Below are positions 35,066 through 48,424 of a DNA stretch of 60,000 nt, one piece after another. Position numbers and translations under genes: made by a program. The stretch lies in the NCBI RefSeq assembly GCF_030272615.1, contig NC_081413.1:557469136-557529135 (forward strand). Direction: 5' to 3'. The notes beneath the pieces were generated by a model. The model saw only the letters and a list, made by a program, of their open reading frames with translations. It did not search any database and was not told where the DNA came from. Each line of letters opens with the position of its first letter. Position 1 is the first letter of the stretch. Origin of the DNA: Cryptomeria japonica (Eukaryota > Streptophyta > Pinopsida > Cupressales > Cupressaceae).

Positions 35066-35728
35066 ATTCAATTTTTGGTCATTTAATATTTCAGATCCGG
35101 TTTATTTTGAGCTAACATCTTCAGATCTAGCTAATGAAATTGGTGCAGCTTGTCTTGAAAGCAAAATCGTTTGGTTGAAGGCCCCTATTTTCACAAAGTC
35201 TTTTGGATTTAAAATTTACCTAACTTGTGTGCTTGCAGGAAGGGGTGATTATTTCAAACAATCCAAACTACTAATAAATCTTTGTTGCAGGTCCTTGGCA
35301 AGGGTTTTTAATTTTTTTATTGTGTGCTTTGTTTTCAATAGACTAGCAAACACTTCAATTGGTGCACTAAAATGATAAAAAAAAATTAAAAAATAAAAAT
35401 AAAAATTAGGTTTTCATTTTTTGCCATTTGGTCTTACATTTAATGTTTCAAATCTAGATTATTTTGAGCTAACATTTGCAAATCTAGCTAACAAAATTGG
35501 TGCAGCTTGTATTGAAAGCAAAATCGTTTTGTTGAAGGCCCCTATTTTCACAAAGTCTTTTGGATCTAAAATTTACCTAACTTGTGTGCTTGCAAGAAGG
35601 GGTGATCATTTGAAACAATCCAAACTACTAATAAATCTTTGTTGCAGGTCCTTGACAAGGGTTTTTGGATTTTTGTTGTGTGCCTTGTTTTCATAGACTA
35701 GCAAACACTTCAATTGGTGCACTAAAAT
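35066..35728 (+). repeat. Tandem duplication in Tat leader, unit about 300 bases
   Basis: 35066-35372 and 35415-35728 are near-copies. Both contain TTTTGAGCTAACAT, TTGGTGCAGCTTGT, CCCCTATTTTCACAAAGTC and CACTTCAATTGGTGCACTAA. An AT-rich linker separates them. Non-coding. Confidence 0.85.
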
Positions 35729-36610
35729 TGAATCATTGTCTTTTGTGTCTTGAGCAATAGGCTCTTTTTGTTTAATCTTTAGAGGGCCTGTCTTCCCATG
35801 TGGTCATTAGGACTACTAGTGAGAAGAGAATGACCCAAGTGGTAGCGAGGAAAACCCACCTCTTCCGAACCACTATAAACAACTGTATTCATGGTGAAAA
35901 CTATGGATAACGTGTGCTGATTAGTTCATACCGACACTATGTCTCCCCATAAACCCGTTTGATCAAATTTATTTGAATAGTTGTAGGGCGTAACCCCTAC
36001 CAGCTAGGAGCCTTCTGTATTTACAGAGCTGAAAGTTCCGCATGTATGGCCACACGAGCGGATGCCCTTACTAGCACCTTTTTGTTTTAGAAGCCAAAAT
36101 CCTTCTAGTTGTTGAGGCAGGAGGTCGGACCTCTGGTAGCGGTCCACACACATACGGTTCTTAGTAGAGATACAAAGTTCGCCACGGGGAGTTTTCGTGG
36201 GGACTGATGCTTGGCTGACCCGAGAAGTGAGTGCCGAGGGTGAAGCCAGTGAGGTCAAGCATCTAAGTATCCGCTCTGAATAGCGTAGCCTCGGGGGTAA
36301 AACCCCATGTAGGATCAACAACTATTGTCTTGACTAGCCATAAGAATTGTACTTGACTTATTTTAAACAATCAAACATTCAAGACCAAACAACAAAACAT
36401 TGTGTCTTTTGTGTCTTCAAGTATATGCAAAACATTTTTACATCAAATATCACACTTTCTTTGAGTCATTTTTTTTGGAGTCTAGACACTTGCAAACATT
36501 GAGACTTCATCAACACTGTGTCCTCTTGTCACGAAAAATAGTCAAACAGTCAGATTTGGTCACAACAAAACAGCTTCACAGATTGGAAAAAATTGCACAA
36601 ATTTTGCAGA
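35729..36610 (+). other. GC-richer leader segment, possibly structured
   Basis: No open frame on the sense strand. 35780-36330 is more GC-balanced than its surroundings and has several self-complementary stretches (for example around GGTCGGACCTC and GGGGTAAAACCCC). Such a leader could hold packaging or translation signals, but that is inference. Confidence 0.4.
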
Positions 36611-36797
36611 AACGCGTCTGTGTCTGACATAATAGTGTCTATGTTGTATAACCACGTCTGTGAAGGGCAGAAACGCGTCTGTGTTTCCAGAATCAATAAT
36701 GCACTTTACAAAAATCTCAGAAACGCGTTTGTGTTAAACAGAAACACGTTTGTGTCAGGAAATCGCATCTGTGAAGTATACAGGCATGTCTGTGTTC
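36611..36797 (+). repeat. Leader array of CGCGTCTGTG motifs (second cluster)
   Basis: About eight copies of ACGCGTCTGTG-like motifs in 187 bases, same orientation as the first cluster. The best copies are at 36612 and 36673. Confidence 0.75.
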
Positions 36798-37288
36798 AGA
36801 ATTGAAATTTTTTTTTATAGTCCAGCAAACAAACACAGTCAGTTTCGGAATTCTTGAGCTTCCTAGGTTATTTCTCCAGGTTTTCATCTAGCATTCAACC
36901 TGTCTTTGGGTCTCACACAGTCCATCATTGCTTTGCACCTTGCATTACATTCACATTTATCTAAACTTGAGTCAAAAGGTCACTTGCTTGTCCTCATCAT
37001 ACTTTGTCAACACACTACATACAACAACATTTTGCTAAGTGGTCCCTCATCAAGGTCTATCACCTTTGGGTCTCATTTGGTCTTACTTAGAGTCAAGGTC
37101 AACTTACCTCATCAAGAGAAACTATCTTCTCTTTCGAAGTCACACCTACTCTACTACATACATAATTGGTCTTACACTTTGGACATTGCACGTACACCTC
37201 AGATTCATTTACATTCCATCCAACTCTTGGTCTTCCATACTTTTTCCATTTTCATCTAGTCTCACACATCTCGGTCAATACCTAGTTC
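36798..37288 (+). other. Leader before gag
   Basis: CT-rich untranslated stretch ending at the gag ATG. Short frames inside it have no family resemblance. Confidence 0.5.
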
Positions 37289-39543
37289 ATGGTTGAAACC
37301 CATCTTCAAAAATCTAGGAGAGAAACTAAAGAGGCTCAAGAGTCCGCAAACATGAGTTCTTATGAGTATGACAATGATATCTTTTTCAATTCTGATCATA
37401 CTACATTACCTGACATGGAGGCCTATAGAAACATTCCAAATGTTGAGAACATGGACACTACAAACAACAATGATACACACAATGATGATATAGACAACTT
37501 TTCAGTACATTCAGCAGATGTGGCAGAATCCATTATGGATCCCCGTTTCAATCGATTGGTTGAGGAAATAATGAAGAGGGATAGACAATACTTCTTACAA
37601 ATGATGGCACAAAGTGGAGCCAAGATACCTCATGATTTTGACATGTCTCAAATAATGGAACATAGACCTTTGCAACAAACTCACTCCAACATGGATCAAA
37701 GGAGGCCTAATAGTGGAGGCAATAGAGGACCACATATGGTACCTGAATCACCATCATCTTTGTTTCAAAAACTAGAGGTCCCACATACACATGGTCAAGC
37801 ATATGATACTCACCTTCACAGACCATTATGGAAGTCTTATGTAGAGAAATATGCTCAATCACATATCAATGCTAAGGATCAACCACCAAAGCAATTGGAT
37901 ATTCAAAGGCATGCTCAAATTTGGACACAAGGAAACCCCGTGTCAAATTTGGGGGCAACACATTAGAACATGACATGCCTATAGAGTATGGTATACATGG
38001 ACAAAGTAGATATTTCGTTCCTCAACATGAATCTATACCAAGTGGTCCATATATGCAGCATCACTATAGACCTCCTCCATATGAACATGTGTATGATCAA
38101 TATCATCCATATATGCAACATGCTCCTCCTCCAATTGGTGCCTCAAGCATGGGGTATGGTCCAAGAAGTCGATCTCCACCTAAGAACAATTTGGAGCAAC
38201 AAATCAGGGACTTACAAAAGAAAATGGAGGACATAAATACACCAAAGCCAACTTACACGATGAGAGACATATGTCCTTATCCATTTGACAAGACCATTCC
38301 AATGCCTCCATTTCCTACACACTTTGTAACACCTAAGTTTGATAAGTACAGAGGCAAAGGGGATCCTAAGGCACACATAAGACAATTTTTCACAGCTTGC
38401 ATTGAGGTAGCAGCAGAAGAGACATATTTGATGAGATTGTTCCCACAAAGCCTAGGTGATCAAGCTATTGAATGGTTCTCCCAACTTCCACCTGGTATTA
38501 AGTCATGGGGTGATCTAGCAAAGGCATTTATTCAACATTTCTCCTACAACATAGAGACAGACATATCAGTTACTACTTTGTGCAACACTAAGCAAAAAGA
38601 GGGAGAGTCTTTTGCATCATTTTTACAAAGGTGGAGGAATCTAGCCAACAGATGCTCTTGTGAAATTCCACAAAAACAAATGGTAGAAATGTTCACCCAA
38701 AATGTTAACAAAGAGATTGGTTATGACTTAAGGAAAGCTTGTTTGTCCACCTTCAAGGATGTCATTGAAAAAGACTTAGCAACAGAGAAGGTCCTAATTG
38801 AACAAGGAGTCATTAAGATATTCAAGGAAAACAAAGATGACTTTAAAGGAAAAGACAAGCCAAGATTTTGGAATAAAAACAAGAACACAGTCAATGATGG
38901 TGTTGTTGATGCCAATACAGTGCGACCCAAATTCATTTTTTCTAGATCAAATCAGGTGAATACTCAAACAACTTCTAGATCACGAAGGAAGTACACCCCA
39001 TTGGGAGAACCACTTGAGTCAGTTTTCAAAAAGCTAGTGGCAAACAAGGTAATCACTATTCCAAATTTTCCTCCATATGAGCCAAAGGTCAAACCAAATT
39101 GGTGGAATGATGATGAGTATTGTGAATTTCATAAGAGTAAAGGTCATAAAACAGGAAATTGTCATGGAATGAAGAACATCATACAAGATCTTATTGATAG
39201 AGGTGACATTGAGATTGAAGGACACTCATCCAATCAAGAACATGAGATGTTTAAGGAACCATTCCCAAAGCATGACAAGGGAAAAGCTAAAGCCACAAAT
39301 GACCAAACCAACTATACCAGAGCAACCTATAACTATGATTCAACTATCAATCACATTTCGATGGACAATTACGTCTCTACCATTATCATCAAGGACAAAA
39401 ACCCTGAGAATTCTACCCAGAGACCCAAGATTGTCCTAAAAGGTGTTGGATCTTCTTCTGAACCTACCTTTGAATGTCATGTTACAACCCATCGAGGTAA
39501 ATTCACTTTGCAAGGTGCTCCGACTAGAAACACCGCTTCTTGA
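37289..39543 (+). pseudogene. Tat gag, one frameshift
   Basis: This is the capsid/nucleocapsid precursor. ATG 37289 opens an acidic, Asn/Asp-rich N terminus (NMSSYEYDNDIFF). Around 37935 the frame shifts by one base and continues as 37921-39543. The capsid core lies at about 38340-38800 (FDKYRGKGDPKAHIRQF, DQAIEWFSQLPPGIKSW, GESFASFLQRWRNLANRCSC). A zinc knuckle at about 39115-39160 has the variant spacing C-X2-H-X4-H-X4-C (CEFHKSKGHKTGNC), usual for this lineage. A TGA at 39541 ends the frame, but coding sense continues in the same phase into protease, so it is probably a mutated sense codon. Confidence 0.9.
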
Positions 39544-41268
39544 TCAATCAAACCTGAGTACGACCTTGTAGAACAGTTAGGGAAGACACCCATGCTCATC
39601 TCCATCCTTGAGCTCTTACGCATATCTCCCGCACATAAAGCTATTCTTGACAAAATCTTGAGAGACACTGCCATTCCTACTGATCTGAACGTGGACCAAT
39701 TTCAAGCCATGGTGGGATACCTTTCCATTTCACACTCCCTTACAGTTACAGAAGCCGATGACGCCTCCGTGAGCCAACCACATAATGCACCACTACACAT
39801 TAAAGCCTTCATACACAAACATTGAATAAAACGAGTCCTGATAGATGGAGGAGCTAGTCTAAACATTTGTACATTGAGCATAATTAAACAAATGGGATAT
39901 TCTGATAAAGCTATGAATTCTACAAACAAAATCACCATCAAGGCATATGATGATGAAGAGCATTCATCCAAGGGCACAGTCACCTTACCTCTTAGAGTTG
40001 GGCCAGTTACGAAGGATGTGGTTTCTCAAGTCCTTGACCTAGATCTCACTTACAACATATTGCTAAGGCGTCCTTGGATTCATGAAATGAGGGCAGTCCC
40101 ATCTACATATCACCAATGCATTAAATTTCCTCACAATGGAGTGGAGGTAACAATTAATGGTGATCCTAATCCATTCATATACTACAATAACCAGAGATCA
40201 AAAACTGAGACCATCATTCCCAATAATCGCGAAGCTGTTCCTTCTTTGACATACATTGAGCCTAAGTCATTAAAACCTTCGACATCAAAACAAGGTGATC
40301 TTAAAGGTAAATTTCAGGACAAGGGCATGGGGGAATACACTTTAAATCAGACCATGTGCTTACAACAAGTCATGAGTTCACCAAAAGAATATGGAAGACC
40401 ACATCCTAACAAGCAAGTATCCATCATTGTACTCAAATGGGACCCTACTACCTTTCAAAGATGGGGCGAACTGGAAGAGGAAGACTTATACAAAATTCTT
40501 TACAAAGACATTGAAGATGATACATAAGATCACATCAGTCTACCATGTGAGAAATATGGAAAAGGTTTCAAGATCCTACAAAAATTCGGGTATGATGGAA
40601 AAAACCCTCTTGGGTTACGAAAGGAAGGCATCATTGAACCTTTACAACCTGAATTGACATTCAAAAAGGAATGCTCAAAGGGACTTGGTTTCTTGACTTC
40701 CAAGGTCCACACTCAAAGGACAGAAGAAGCCTTACAAATCAAAGCTGCCAAAATTCAACAAGAGGATCGCTATTCCACAGACTCCAACGAATGGGAATGG
40801 GGTTCGGACAAATCCTCCAGTGACTACAAGCTCATTGAGAAATTCAGAGAGCCAGAGGGACCCACAGAAGAAGAGGAATTTTATGAAAGATTCAAAGTTG
40901 GTCAAGAAACAATCCATGAGGATTCCACACAGTCCTTGTCTCAAGGTCCTAGGTTGAAATCACATAGGATGAGAACACCTATCCCAAAATGTGCTACTAG
41001 TGATGATAATTTGGATTCATTCGCAATCGAGACTGATGAGGAGAGTACCATCGATGACCTTGATAATTACCTTGACATACTCGAATATAATTGCATCTTC
41101 ACTCTTAGCCCCGCTAACTTCGAAGACATTAAAGGCCTTCCCCTTGTTCACCACCAACTCATTGACTGGGATCATGAAGGACCTGCATAGTTTGACACAT
41201 TCCAAAATGATGAAGCTTTTATTGATTATCTTGGCATACGAGATGATCTTCCCCTTGGAGACCATAAA
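39544..41268 (+). pseudogene. Tat protease and G-patch linker
   Basis: Continues in the gag frame with in-frame stops near 39823, 40525 and 41188. The aspartic protease active site is intact at about 39838 (LIDGGASLNI), followed by a flap region and ILLRRPWIH near 40060. After the stop at 40525 a G-patch-like segment follows at about 40540-40690 (YGKGFKILQKFGYDG, NPLGLRKEGIIEP, KGLGF). An acidic spacer then leads to RT. G-patch modules bind RNA or helicases in host proteins; in retroelements some were proposed to act in protease or RT control. Confidence 0.85.
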
Positions 41269-42990
41269 GTGGGATACACTATAGAACTCAATAGCGTGGC
41301 ATATTTTGGTGAGGGCATCGGACCTTCCAGTCGCAAAAATGTGAAAATAAGAACAAACCAAGGGCCTTATGGCGAAAACCATACTGTGGCGTTGTCTGAC
41401 CCCAAAAAAATAAAAAGAAAGGACATATCTGAGGGCGAAAACCTCTCTGAGGCACCTGAAGATGGAAGGCTCGACATTCTCCCAGCATCATATGAGGAAA
41501 AGTCATCCATGTTGGTAGAGGAGACTATCAAAACAAACATTGGTACAGAAGAGGTTCCACACAACATATTCCTGGCTCAATTGTTGACAGAGTCAAAAAG
41601 GTCAAAATGCATAAGTTTCTTCAAAGAACGACAAATCAACTTTGCATGGTCATACGATGATATGCCTAGATTAGATCCGGATTTGGTAATGCATCATTTG
41701 ACAGTTAAACTGGGGACAAAACCAGTGAAACAAAAATTAAGAAAGATGCTTCCACAAGTTGCATTATTGGTCAAAGCAGAGCTTGAGAAATTATTGGATG
41801 TCGGATTCATACGCCCAATTGATTATCCCGAATGGATCTCCAATTTAGTGCCTGTTAGTAAACTAGATTGCATCATCAAAATATGTACAAATTTCAGAGA
41901 TATCAACAAAGCTTGTCCTAAGGACGACTTCCCATTACCAAACATAGATTTGATTGTAGATCTCACAGCAGGTCATGAAATGTTATCGTTGATGGATGGA
42001 TTCTCTGGTTATAATCAAATAAAGATCGCGTCTGAGGATCAACACAAAACATCATTCACTTGTCCTTGGGGAACTTTCTGTTGGAATGTCATGCCCTTTG
42101 GGCTAAAAAATGCAGGCGCTACATATCAAAGGGCCATGACTACTATCTTTCACGATCTCATGCACGTAACTGTGGAAGATTATGTCAATGACCTCTTGGG
42201 CAAATCAATAGACATAAATACACATTTGGACATACTTTCAGTCGTCTTTGATCAGTTGGAAAAATACAAAGTAAGATTAAACCCCAAGAAATGTGTCTTT
42301 GGAGTAACCTCTGGGAAGCTCCTAGGATTCATTGTATCAAAAAGAGGAATCGAAGCTGATCCAACAAAGGTCAAGGCTATCCTAGAGATGCAACCACCAA
42401 GAAATATCAACCAACTTCGGTCTTTACAAGGGAGACTCCAGTCCATACGAAGATTCATAGCACAACTTGCAGATAAATGTAATCCCTTTCAGCACTTGCT
42501 ACATAAAAACATTAAATTCAAATGGGATGATAACTGTCAACAGGCTTTCTAGATACTCAAAGATTATCTTCTGAATCTGCCAATTTTGATGCCATCGGTT
42601 CCAGATCAGCCTTTATTATTATACATATCAGCTACTTCCACAGCACTGGGGGCACTCTTAGCACAACAAGTTGCTGAGGGCAAAGAAAAGGCAGTATACT
42701 ATATCAGTTGCACATTTGTGGGATATGAGCTAAAATACACACCAATTGAGCGTGTATGTCTCGCGGTGGTCTTTGCTTCGCAGAAATTACGACATTACAT
42801 GCTCACTCATAAGACTAAGTTGGTTGCAAGAATCGATCCATTGAAATACCTTCTCAATAAGGCAACACTTACTAGGCGACTGGCCAAATGGGTAATGATC
42901 CTGAGTGAATTCAACATTGAGTATGTGGACAGAAAAGCAATAAAAGGACAAGCTATCACAGATCAGTTAGCAGATGCTCCCATGATCGAT
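41269..42990 (+). pseudogene. Tat reverse transcriptase and first RNase H
   Basis: RT motifs are complete in order: VGFIRPIDYPEWISN, TNFRDINKACPKDDFPLPNID, LMDGFSGYNQIKI (catalytic Asp kept), VMPFGLKNAGATYQR, then VEDYVNDLLG near 42178, where the first Asp of the YVDD pair is Asn. A TAG at 42550 interrupts. RNase H follows at about 42586-42980 (LLLYISATSTALGALLAQQ, LRHYMLTHKTKL, LAKWVMILSEF); it lacks the first catalytic Asp, as is usual for the degenerate first RNase H of Tat elements. The Asp to Asn change alone should abolish polymerisation. Confidence 0.93.
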
Positions 42991-43044
42991 GATATTCCTC
43001 TAAATTCAGAATTTCCAGATGAATCCATTTTAACAATGTCACAT

Positions 43045-43560
43045 GTAAAGCCATGGCAACTGTACTTTGACGACTCATACACACAGCATGGGGCAGGAGC
43101 TGACATCCTCTTTATAACTCCTCAAGGGGATTCTATACCAAAATCAAACCGCTTATCATTTCATTGCACTAATAATATAGCGGAATATGAGGCATTAACA
43201 ACTGGATTACGAATTGCAGTTCAATGGAAGATCCAGGAACTTCGTGTTTTTGGGGACTCTCAACTTGTAATCCATCAAGCAATTGATGATTACCAAACAA
43301 AAGATGAAAAATTAATGCCTTACAAAAAAATGGTGGATGACCTGAAACAACATTTCACAAAGATAGACTTTGAGTAGATACCAAGAGAGCAGAATCGAGC
43401 CGCAGATGCCATGGCTACAATTGCTTCACTGATCGATCTACCTCCGAATGAGACCCGCTATGAGTTCTTGGTGGATAACCTGTTGGTTCCTTCATATGAA
43501 ATCACTCCTAATGAGATGATATGTGTTGTCGGTCTTGAGTCCTAGTTATATGGTTCCATT
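43045..43560 (+). pseudogene. Second RNase H domain (Tat type)
   Basis: This extra RNase H is the hallmark of the Tat lineage and is thought to replace the degenerate first one. Visible acids: Asp in WQLYFDDSYTQHGAG, Glu in NNIAEYEALTTGLRIA, Asp in VFGDSQLVIHQAI, and the last Asp in NRAADAMATIASL. All four catalytic positions are thus present. A TAG at 43375 lies between the third and fourth. The same frame runs on from RT, so gag-pol is continuous apart from stops. Confidence 0.85.
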
Positions 43561-44801
43561 TTCACATACCTTCATGACAATACCCTACCTCCTGATCTAT
43601 CCAATAACCAACATCGCACTTTCATTCGCCAATCTTCTTGATACGTCATTTTAGCTGATATCCTATACCGACGAGGTTTAGATGGCACTCTTCTTAGATG
43701 TTTAGAAAGCGACGAAGCTCAGATTGCATTACGTGAAGTACATGAAGGGATATGTGGTCCACATGCTAGTGGTCCTACCTTAGCCAAGAAACTCATCAGG
43801 ACTGGATATTACTGGCCCAATATGGAAAAAGACTAATATCAGTTTGTCAAGAAATGTAAGCAATGTCAAATTCATGGAGACCTCACCATGCGCCAACGCA
43901 AGAACTTCAACCAATTGCGTCTCCTTGGCCCTTTTGTCAGTGGAGACTCGATCTCATAGGCAAGATTCACCCTCCTTATTTCAATGGTCCTAAATTCATT
44001 ATCACTACCATAGAGTATTTCACAAAATGGATTGAAGCCGTGCCTCTTACACAAGTCACTGGAAAACAGATTTCTCCGTTCATCCTCAACTATATTATTT
44101 GTCGATACGGTATTCCTGTTTCCATTATCACTAATAATGGGCCTCCCTTCAAAAATCAGGATGTTCGTGAACTCTGTGACCGCTTCCATATTTCCCATCG
44201 TTTCTCCACGCCATATTACCCCCAAGGTAACGGTCAAGCTGAGGCATCTAATAAGACAATCCTTAAAATCCTAAAAAAGACAGTCGACGACGCTGGTCAT
44301 AATTGGCATATCCAACTTAATCCTGCACTTTGGGCATACCGCACAAGTGTCCGCACACCTATAGGAGCTACACCCTATTCACTTGTCTACGACGTTGAAG
44401 CCATCTTGCTTATTGAGGTCGAGCTACCCTCTTTACGAGTCTTTTTGCAAAACATTATCAGTGATGAAGACTATAGGGTCTCTCTCTTACAAGAACTTGA
44501 ACTACTGGATGAACGAAGACAAACTGCTTTTAATCATCTCAAGGCTTACCAACAACGAATGAGTCGCAACTACAATCACAAGGTCAAGCCTCGCACATTT
44601 GAGGTGGGTGACTTAGTTCTCAGAGAAAATCCCAAAAATCAGCAAGACAGAGAGAAGAAGGGCAAGTTCGAACCAAACTGGCTTGGTCCTTACATCATTA
44701 TAGCAGCATATGGATCTGGGGCATATCATCTCTCAACTACAGAAGGTGAACCTTTGGAGGATCCTATCAACAACATGCACCTTCGCAGGTTTTACACTTA
44801 G
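43561..44801 (+). pseudogene. Tat integrase, broken
   Basis: The N-terminal HHCC zinc-binding domain is at about 43735-43872 (REVHEGICGPH ... CKQCQIHG). A frameshift near 43890 leads into 43863-44801. The catalytic core has Asp in WRLDLIGKI, Asn in place of the second Asp (ITNNGPPF, about 44130), and Glu in GNGQAEASNK. A C-terminal chromatin/DNA-binding region of GPY/F type follows (KFEPNWLGPYIII), ending at TAG 44801. The loss of the second catalytic Asp and two upstream stops (43543, 43639) make it inactive. Confidence 0.92.
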
Positions 44802-46597
44802 CTCTTCAGAGTATCCTAATTCAAAAATTCAAAAAAAAAAAATTCAACATAAAAAATCGTTACTTGGTGAAAACCTAGCAAACAGGCGCCTTGTGGCACA
44901 AAAAACATTGAAAAATAAAAAAAGTAAAGAGAAATAATTTCGTCCAACGGTAAAAACCACTTCGGTGGTGCCCTGGGCAAGTACCATGGTGAAAACTGGG
45001 TCACCAGCGCCATGTGTAGAGACTTGCTCCTCCCTCCTTCAGGATTCACTTTCATCCTTTCACTTTGCACACACTCACAACCTGTTCGTTCATAATAAAC
45101 TTACCCATTCCCATTATGGCTTGTTATTGATCTACCCAAGATTGGTTAGCCATTCATAATAAACCTCCCTTTTCACTCCCTTTTCATTTGTGGCTAAGGC
45201 AAATCCTACGTCTAGTGATGGGTGTGGAACTGAGAACATCACATGTTTCGAGGAGTACAGTTTCTTCCAGCTTCCTTCAGTCTATCCACGCACAATTCGC
45301 AATAAAGCAACATCTACATCGCCAATCCGCAATAAAGTTCCATCTTCTCCACAATAAAGTATCAGTTTCATGGATTCAGTCAGTTTCAGATGAGATAGCA
45401 GCAACAATGGGCTTCAACAAAATCAAATCTTTCAACAGACTCAGACAACATATGGTTCAGTGCGATCTATCCTTTTTGTGAAAGTAAACATTGTGACCAC
45501 AATCAAATAAGACTTATACAAGTGACAAGAGACACTAAACTTGAGGACTTTAGTGGATGTTGGTGTCGAGTCTTGGTTTTCTTTTGATTTTATCTTTTGG
45601 TGACATGTCTTTTAGCTTTTCCAGGATGTCTCTGACTAGAGATTCTATCTCCAGGATGTCTTTGACTAGAAAGGCGAGGATGGGGTATCGTCACCTATTT
45701 GTATTTGTTGTCTGTGGATCGTCTCTTAGTAATGCTATGACTTGTCCAAGGATATGAGGACACTATGAGTCTTGTATGAACTGGGGCATTCTTTGTTTGT
45801 GACTGTCTTATTTCCATGCAAACAGGTACAATGACTTTCTGGGTTGAACATATGCCTTGATTGTCATAACCTACCTGCCATAATAAAGCTCAATGATGAT
45901 AACGCACAAGAATCTCTTTCACTTTCATATCTTCTATCTTCCATCCCCCTTTCTTGATTGACTTCCATTGTCCTTCTCGAGTCCGTGTAGCCTGCTATCA
46001 CATGAATGAGTATAATGACACACCAAAAATATTTGCATTTCATGTAGTTGCACCTGCATTACCACATATAAGCATTTCATACATACATATAGATATCACA
46101 ACTGCATCACATCCAGCACACAACACCTGTTAGCACAATTTATATTTGCGTTATCATATTCATCTGCATTCCATACATTCATAATTGCATTTGCATAACA
46201 TATAAAACATAAAAGAACAAAATATTGCATTTCATTATGTACATATTTGCATCCATATCATAAACATCACATAAAACATACATCATTAAACATCTCATCA
46301 CATAGGTACACATGCATATAGCTACCGCAAAAATGAATCATCTCATATATATAAAGTGTCATGATACAATGATGTCAAAATCATATGGCTACAATCACCC
46401 GAAGGTGTCTACATCATCATACAAAAATGATACAATACTGATACATAGGGAGCCCTCTACAGCTATGATGAACTCCCTCCCTCAAAGCCTCCTGGCCTCG
46501 ACGAAATTTGAGCCCTCGAAGGACCCGCCCCAGGATCATCCCTCCTATCCCTCCTATCTGGTGGTGGTGGAGGACCCATAACCCCATCGCTAGACGC
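44802..46597 (+). other. Post-pol region of inner Tat element
   Basis: 44866-45015 holds three repeats of GGTGAAAACC or a variant, each followed by a GCC segment (44866, 44949, 44988), with hairpin potential. 45015-46000 has no recognised gene. 46020-46330 is an AT-rich stretch full of TTGCAT/CATATA words, lying just beyond the 3' end of the antisense PMD gene. It may act as its terminator region, but no signal is certain. Confidence 0.45.
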
Positions 46598-48424
46598 CTA
46601 TCGCCTCTGGCTCCCTCCCGTCATCATCGCTGTCCGCGATGGCCTACGGAAGCTCCTTGCCCGCTGATCAGCTAGAACTGCACCATAATAGAGATCCTGC
46701 CAGTAAGCGATCTCCTCCCCTGCCCACAAGACATAGGCATATCCAGCTCCTGTGTCCTTTGCCACCTGCCTCCCAGCCCTCAGTGTTGTCTGAGCCTCTG
46801 TGTAGCGCTGAATAGCCTGGTCTCGCTCCCGCTTAATATCTCTGAGCCGCCTCCTGAGTCTATCCCTCTCCCTCTCCAAGTCCTGAATCTCATCTGCCTA
46901 TCCCTGGTAGATCTCCCTCAGCTCAACCAACTCATCCTCCTCCGCCTCGGCCCCCTATGCCTCTACCTGTGGCTCCCCCTGTATGGGTGCCTGTCCCTGT
47001 GCCTGTGCCTGTACTGGTGGTTGTACCTATACCTGTACCTGCCTCTGTCCTGTCCCTGCACTTGTCTAGGACCCTGTGTTGCTGGCACCTATAGCGGTAA
47101 TCCACCGCGACCCCTCACAATCCGCACCTGTCTGTCCTCTCCACCCTCCCTCTACGGTGCCACCCTCCTCTCTCCAACTGCACCCTGCCTCCTCCGTCGG
47201 CCTCTCCCCACATCATCTTCATCATCATCACCATCCCCACCACCATCTCCATCTAGCAGCTCTCCTGGATCTGTGGGAATGGATGCTCAGCCCAATACGC
47301 TGTGTACTCTGCATCCATGCCGACATCCTTGATCTCTGACCATATATCCCAGGGTAAGGGCATCATCTCCACTAGCTGTGTAACAACCTGATCATATGAT
47401 AGTAGCGGCCCAAACTGCGCCTGATCCCTGACCATCCACGCATACATGCCTGAACCCCATGGCATCCGCTGGATCCTGCCAAACTGCCTGCCCACCCTGT
47501 CAACCAGCTGCCTCTCTAGTACATAGGGCATCTGCCCAATTAGATACCTACTCCGGAAGGTGTAGGGTAGCTTTACTGCATCATCCTCCCACTGCTTGCA
47601 TCCTAGGTATGGCCTCCATATAACCATATCAATCTCATCTATAGCCCGCCGCCAGTACTCCAACCTGCCAATCCGTGGCCGCGAGGTGATCATATCATAT
47701 AAATGCACGAAACTGTGTCCATGACCTCTGCCCCTGAAATGTATAGGTCATGTCATCGGTAGATGCTCATAGGCCCCAACCTGTAACAATGTGACCCCGC
47801 AGCCCAATCCCACTGATCCATGGTACACTAACTGATGAAGCTCATAATATAGGTGTGCCAGCACGCACGGTCCCTAGGCATATCTGGTGTGCTATGTCAC
47901 TAGTGTCTCCAATGCACCTCCCCAGCCCACAACCAACCCTCATGTCGCTCTATCCAGACACAAGAACCCACTGATTGCTCCTCCTACCACTGCCGGTAGT
48001 GCCAATCCTGTCTATGTCATGGTATCCCATGCCACATGCCCTGCTCTCATTTCTAGTCCTGGATCCCGGAACACTCATCTTAGGGCATCCCTGTCTCCAT
48101 CTCAATTGTACGGAATCAACTCCCCATCAATCGGTATCCTCAAAATCTTGTATACATCCTCCAGGGTGACTGTCATCTCACCCATCGGCAAATGAAAAGT
48201 GCACGTCTCAGAGTGCCACCTCTCAGCTAATGCAGTCAGCAATCCCATGTTCGCCTGAAACTCAGGCACATACAGAATATGTCTCAGACCCATAGCCTCA
48301 ATCGCAGCTCTGTCCTCGAATGTCAACTCAGGTGGCAACCTCTGAGTCGATGGGAATCTCTCCTGTGACTCCAACATAGGCAAATACTCCTGCAGTCAAG
48401 CAAATCAATCATGTCAATCATAGT

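Noticed and set aside
36004-36321. 105-codon open frame on the minus strand in the Tat leader
   Set aside because: Lies in a non-coding, possibly structured leader; no family resemblance, no splice or promoter signal, and composition follows the DNA rather than a protein.
35729-36330. Structural RNA gene such as tRNA or rRNA fragment
   Set aside because: No tRNA arm pattern, no A/B box pair and no recognisable rRNA core; kept only as a possibly structured leader.
47021-47339. Pro/Ser-rich plus-strand frames
   Set aside because: They are the complement of the acidic and Gln-rich tail of the antisense PMD gene; low-complexity shadows.
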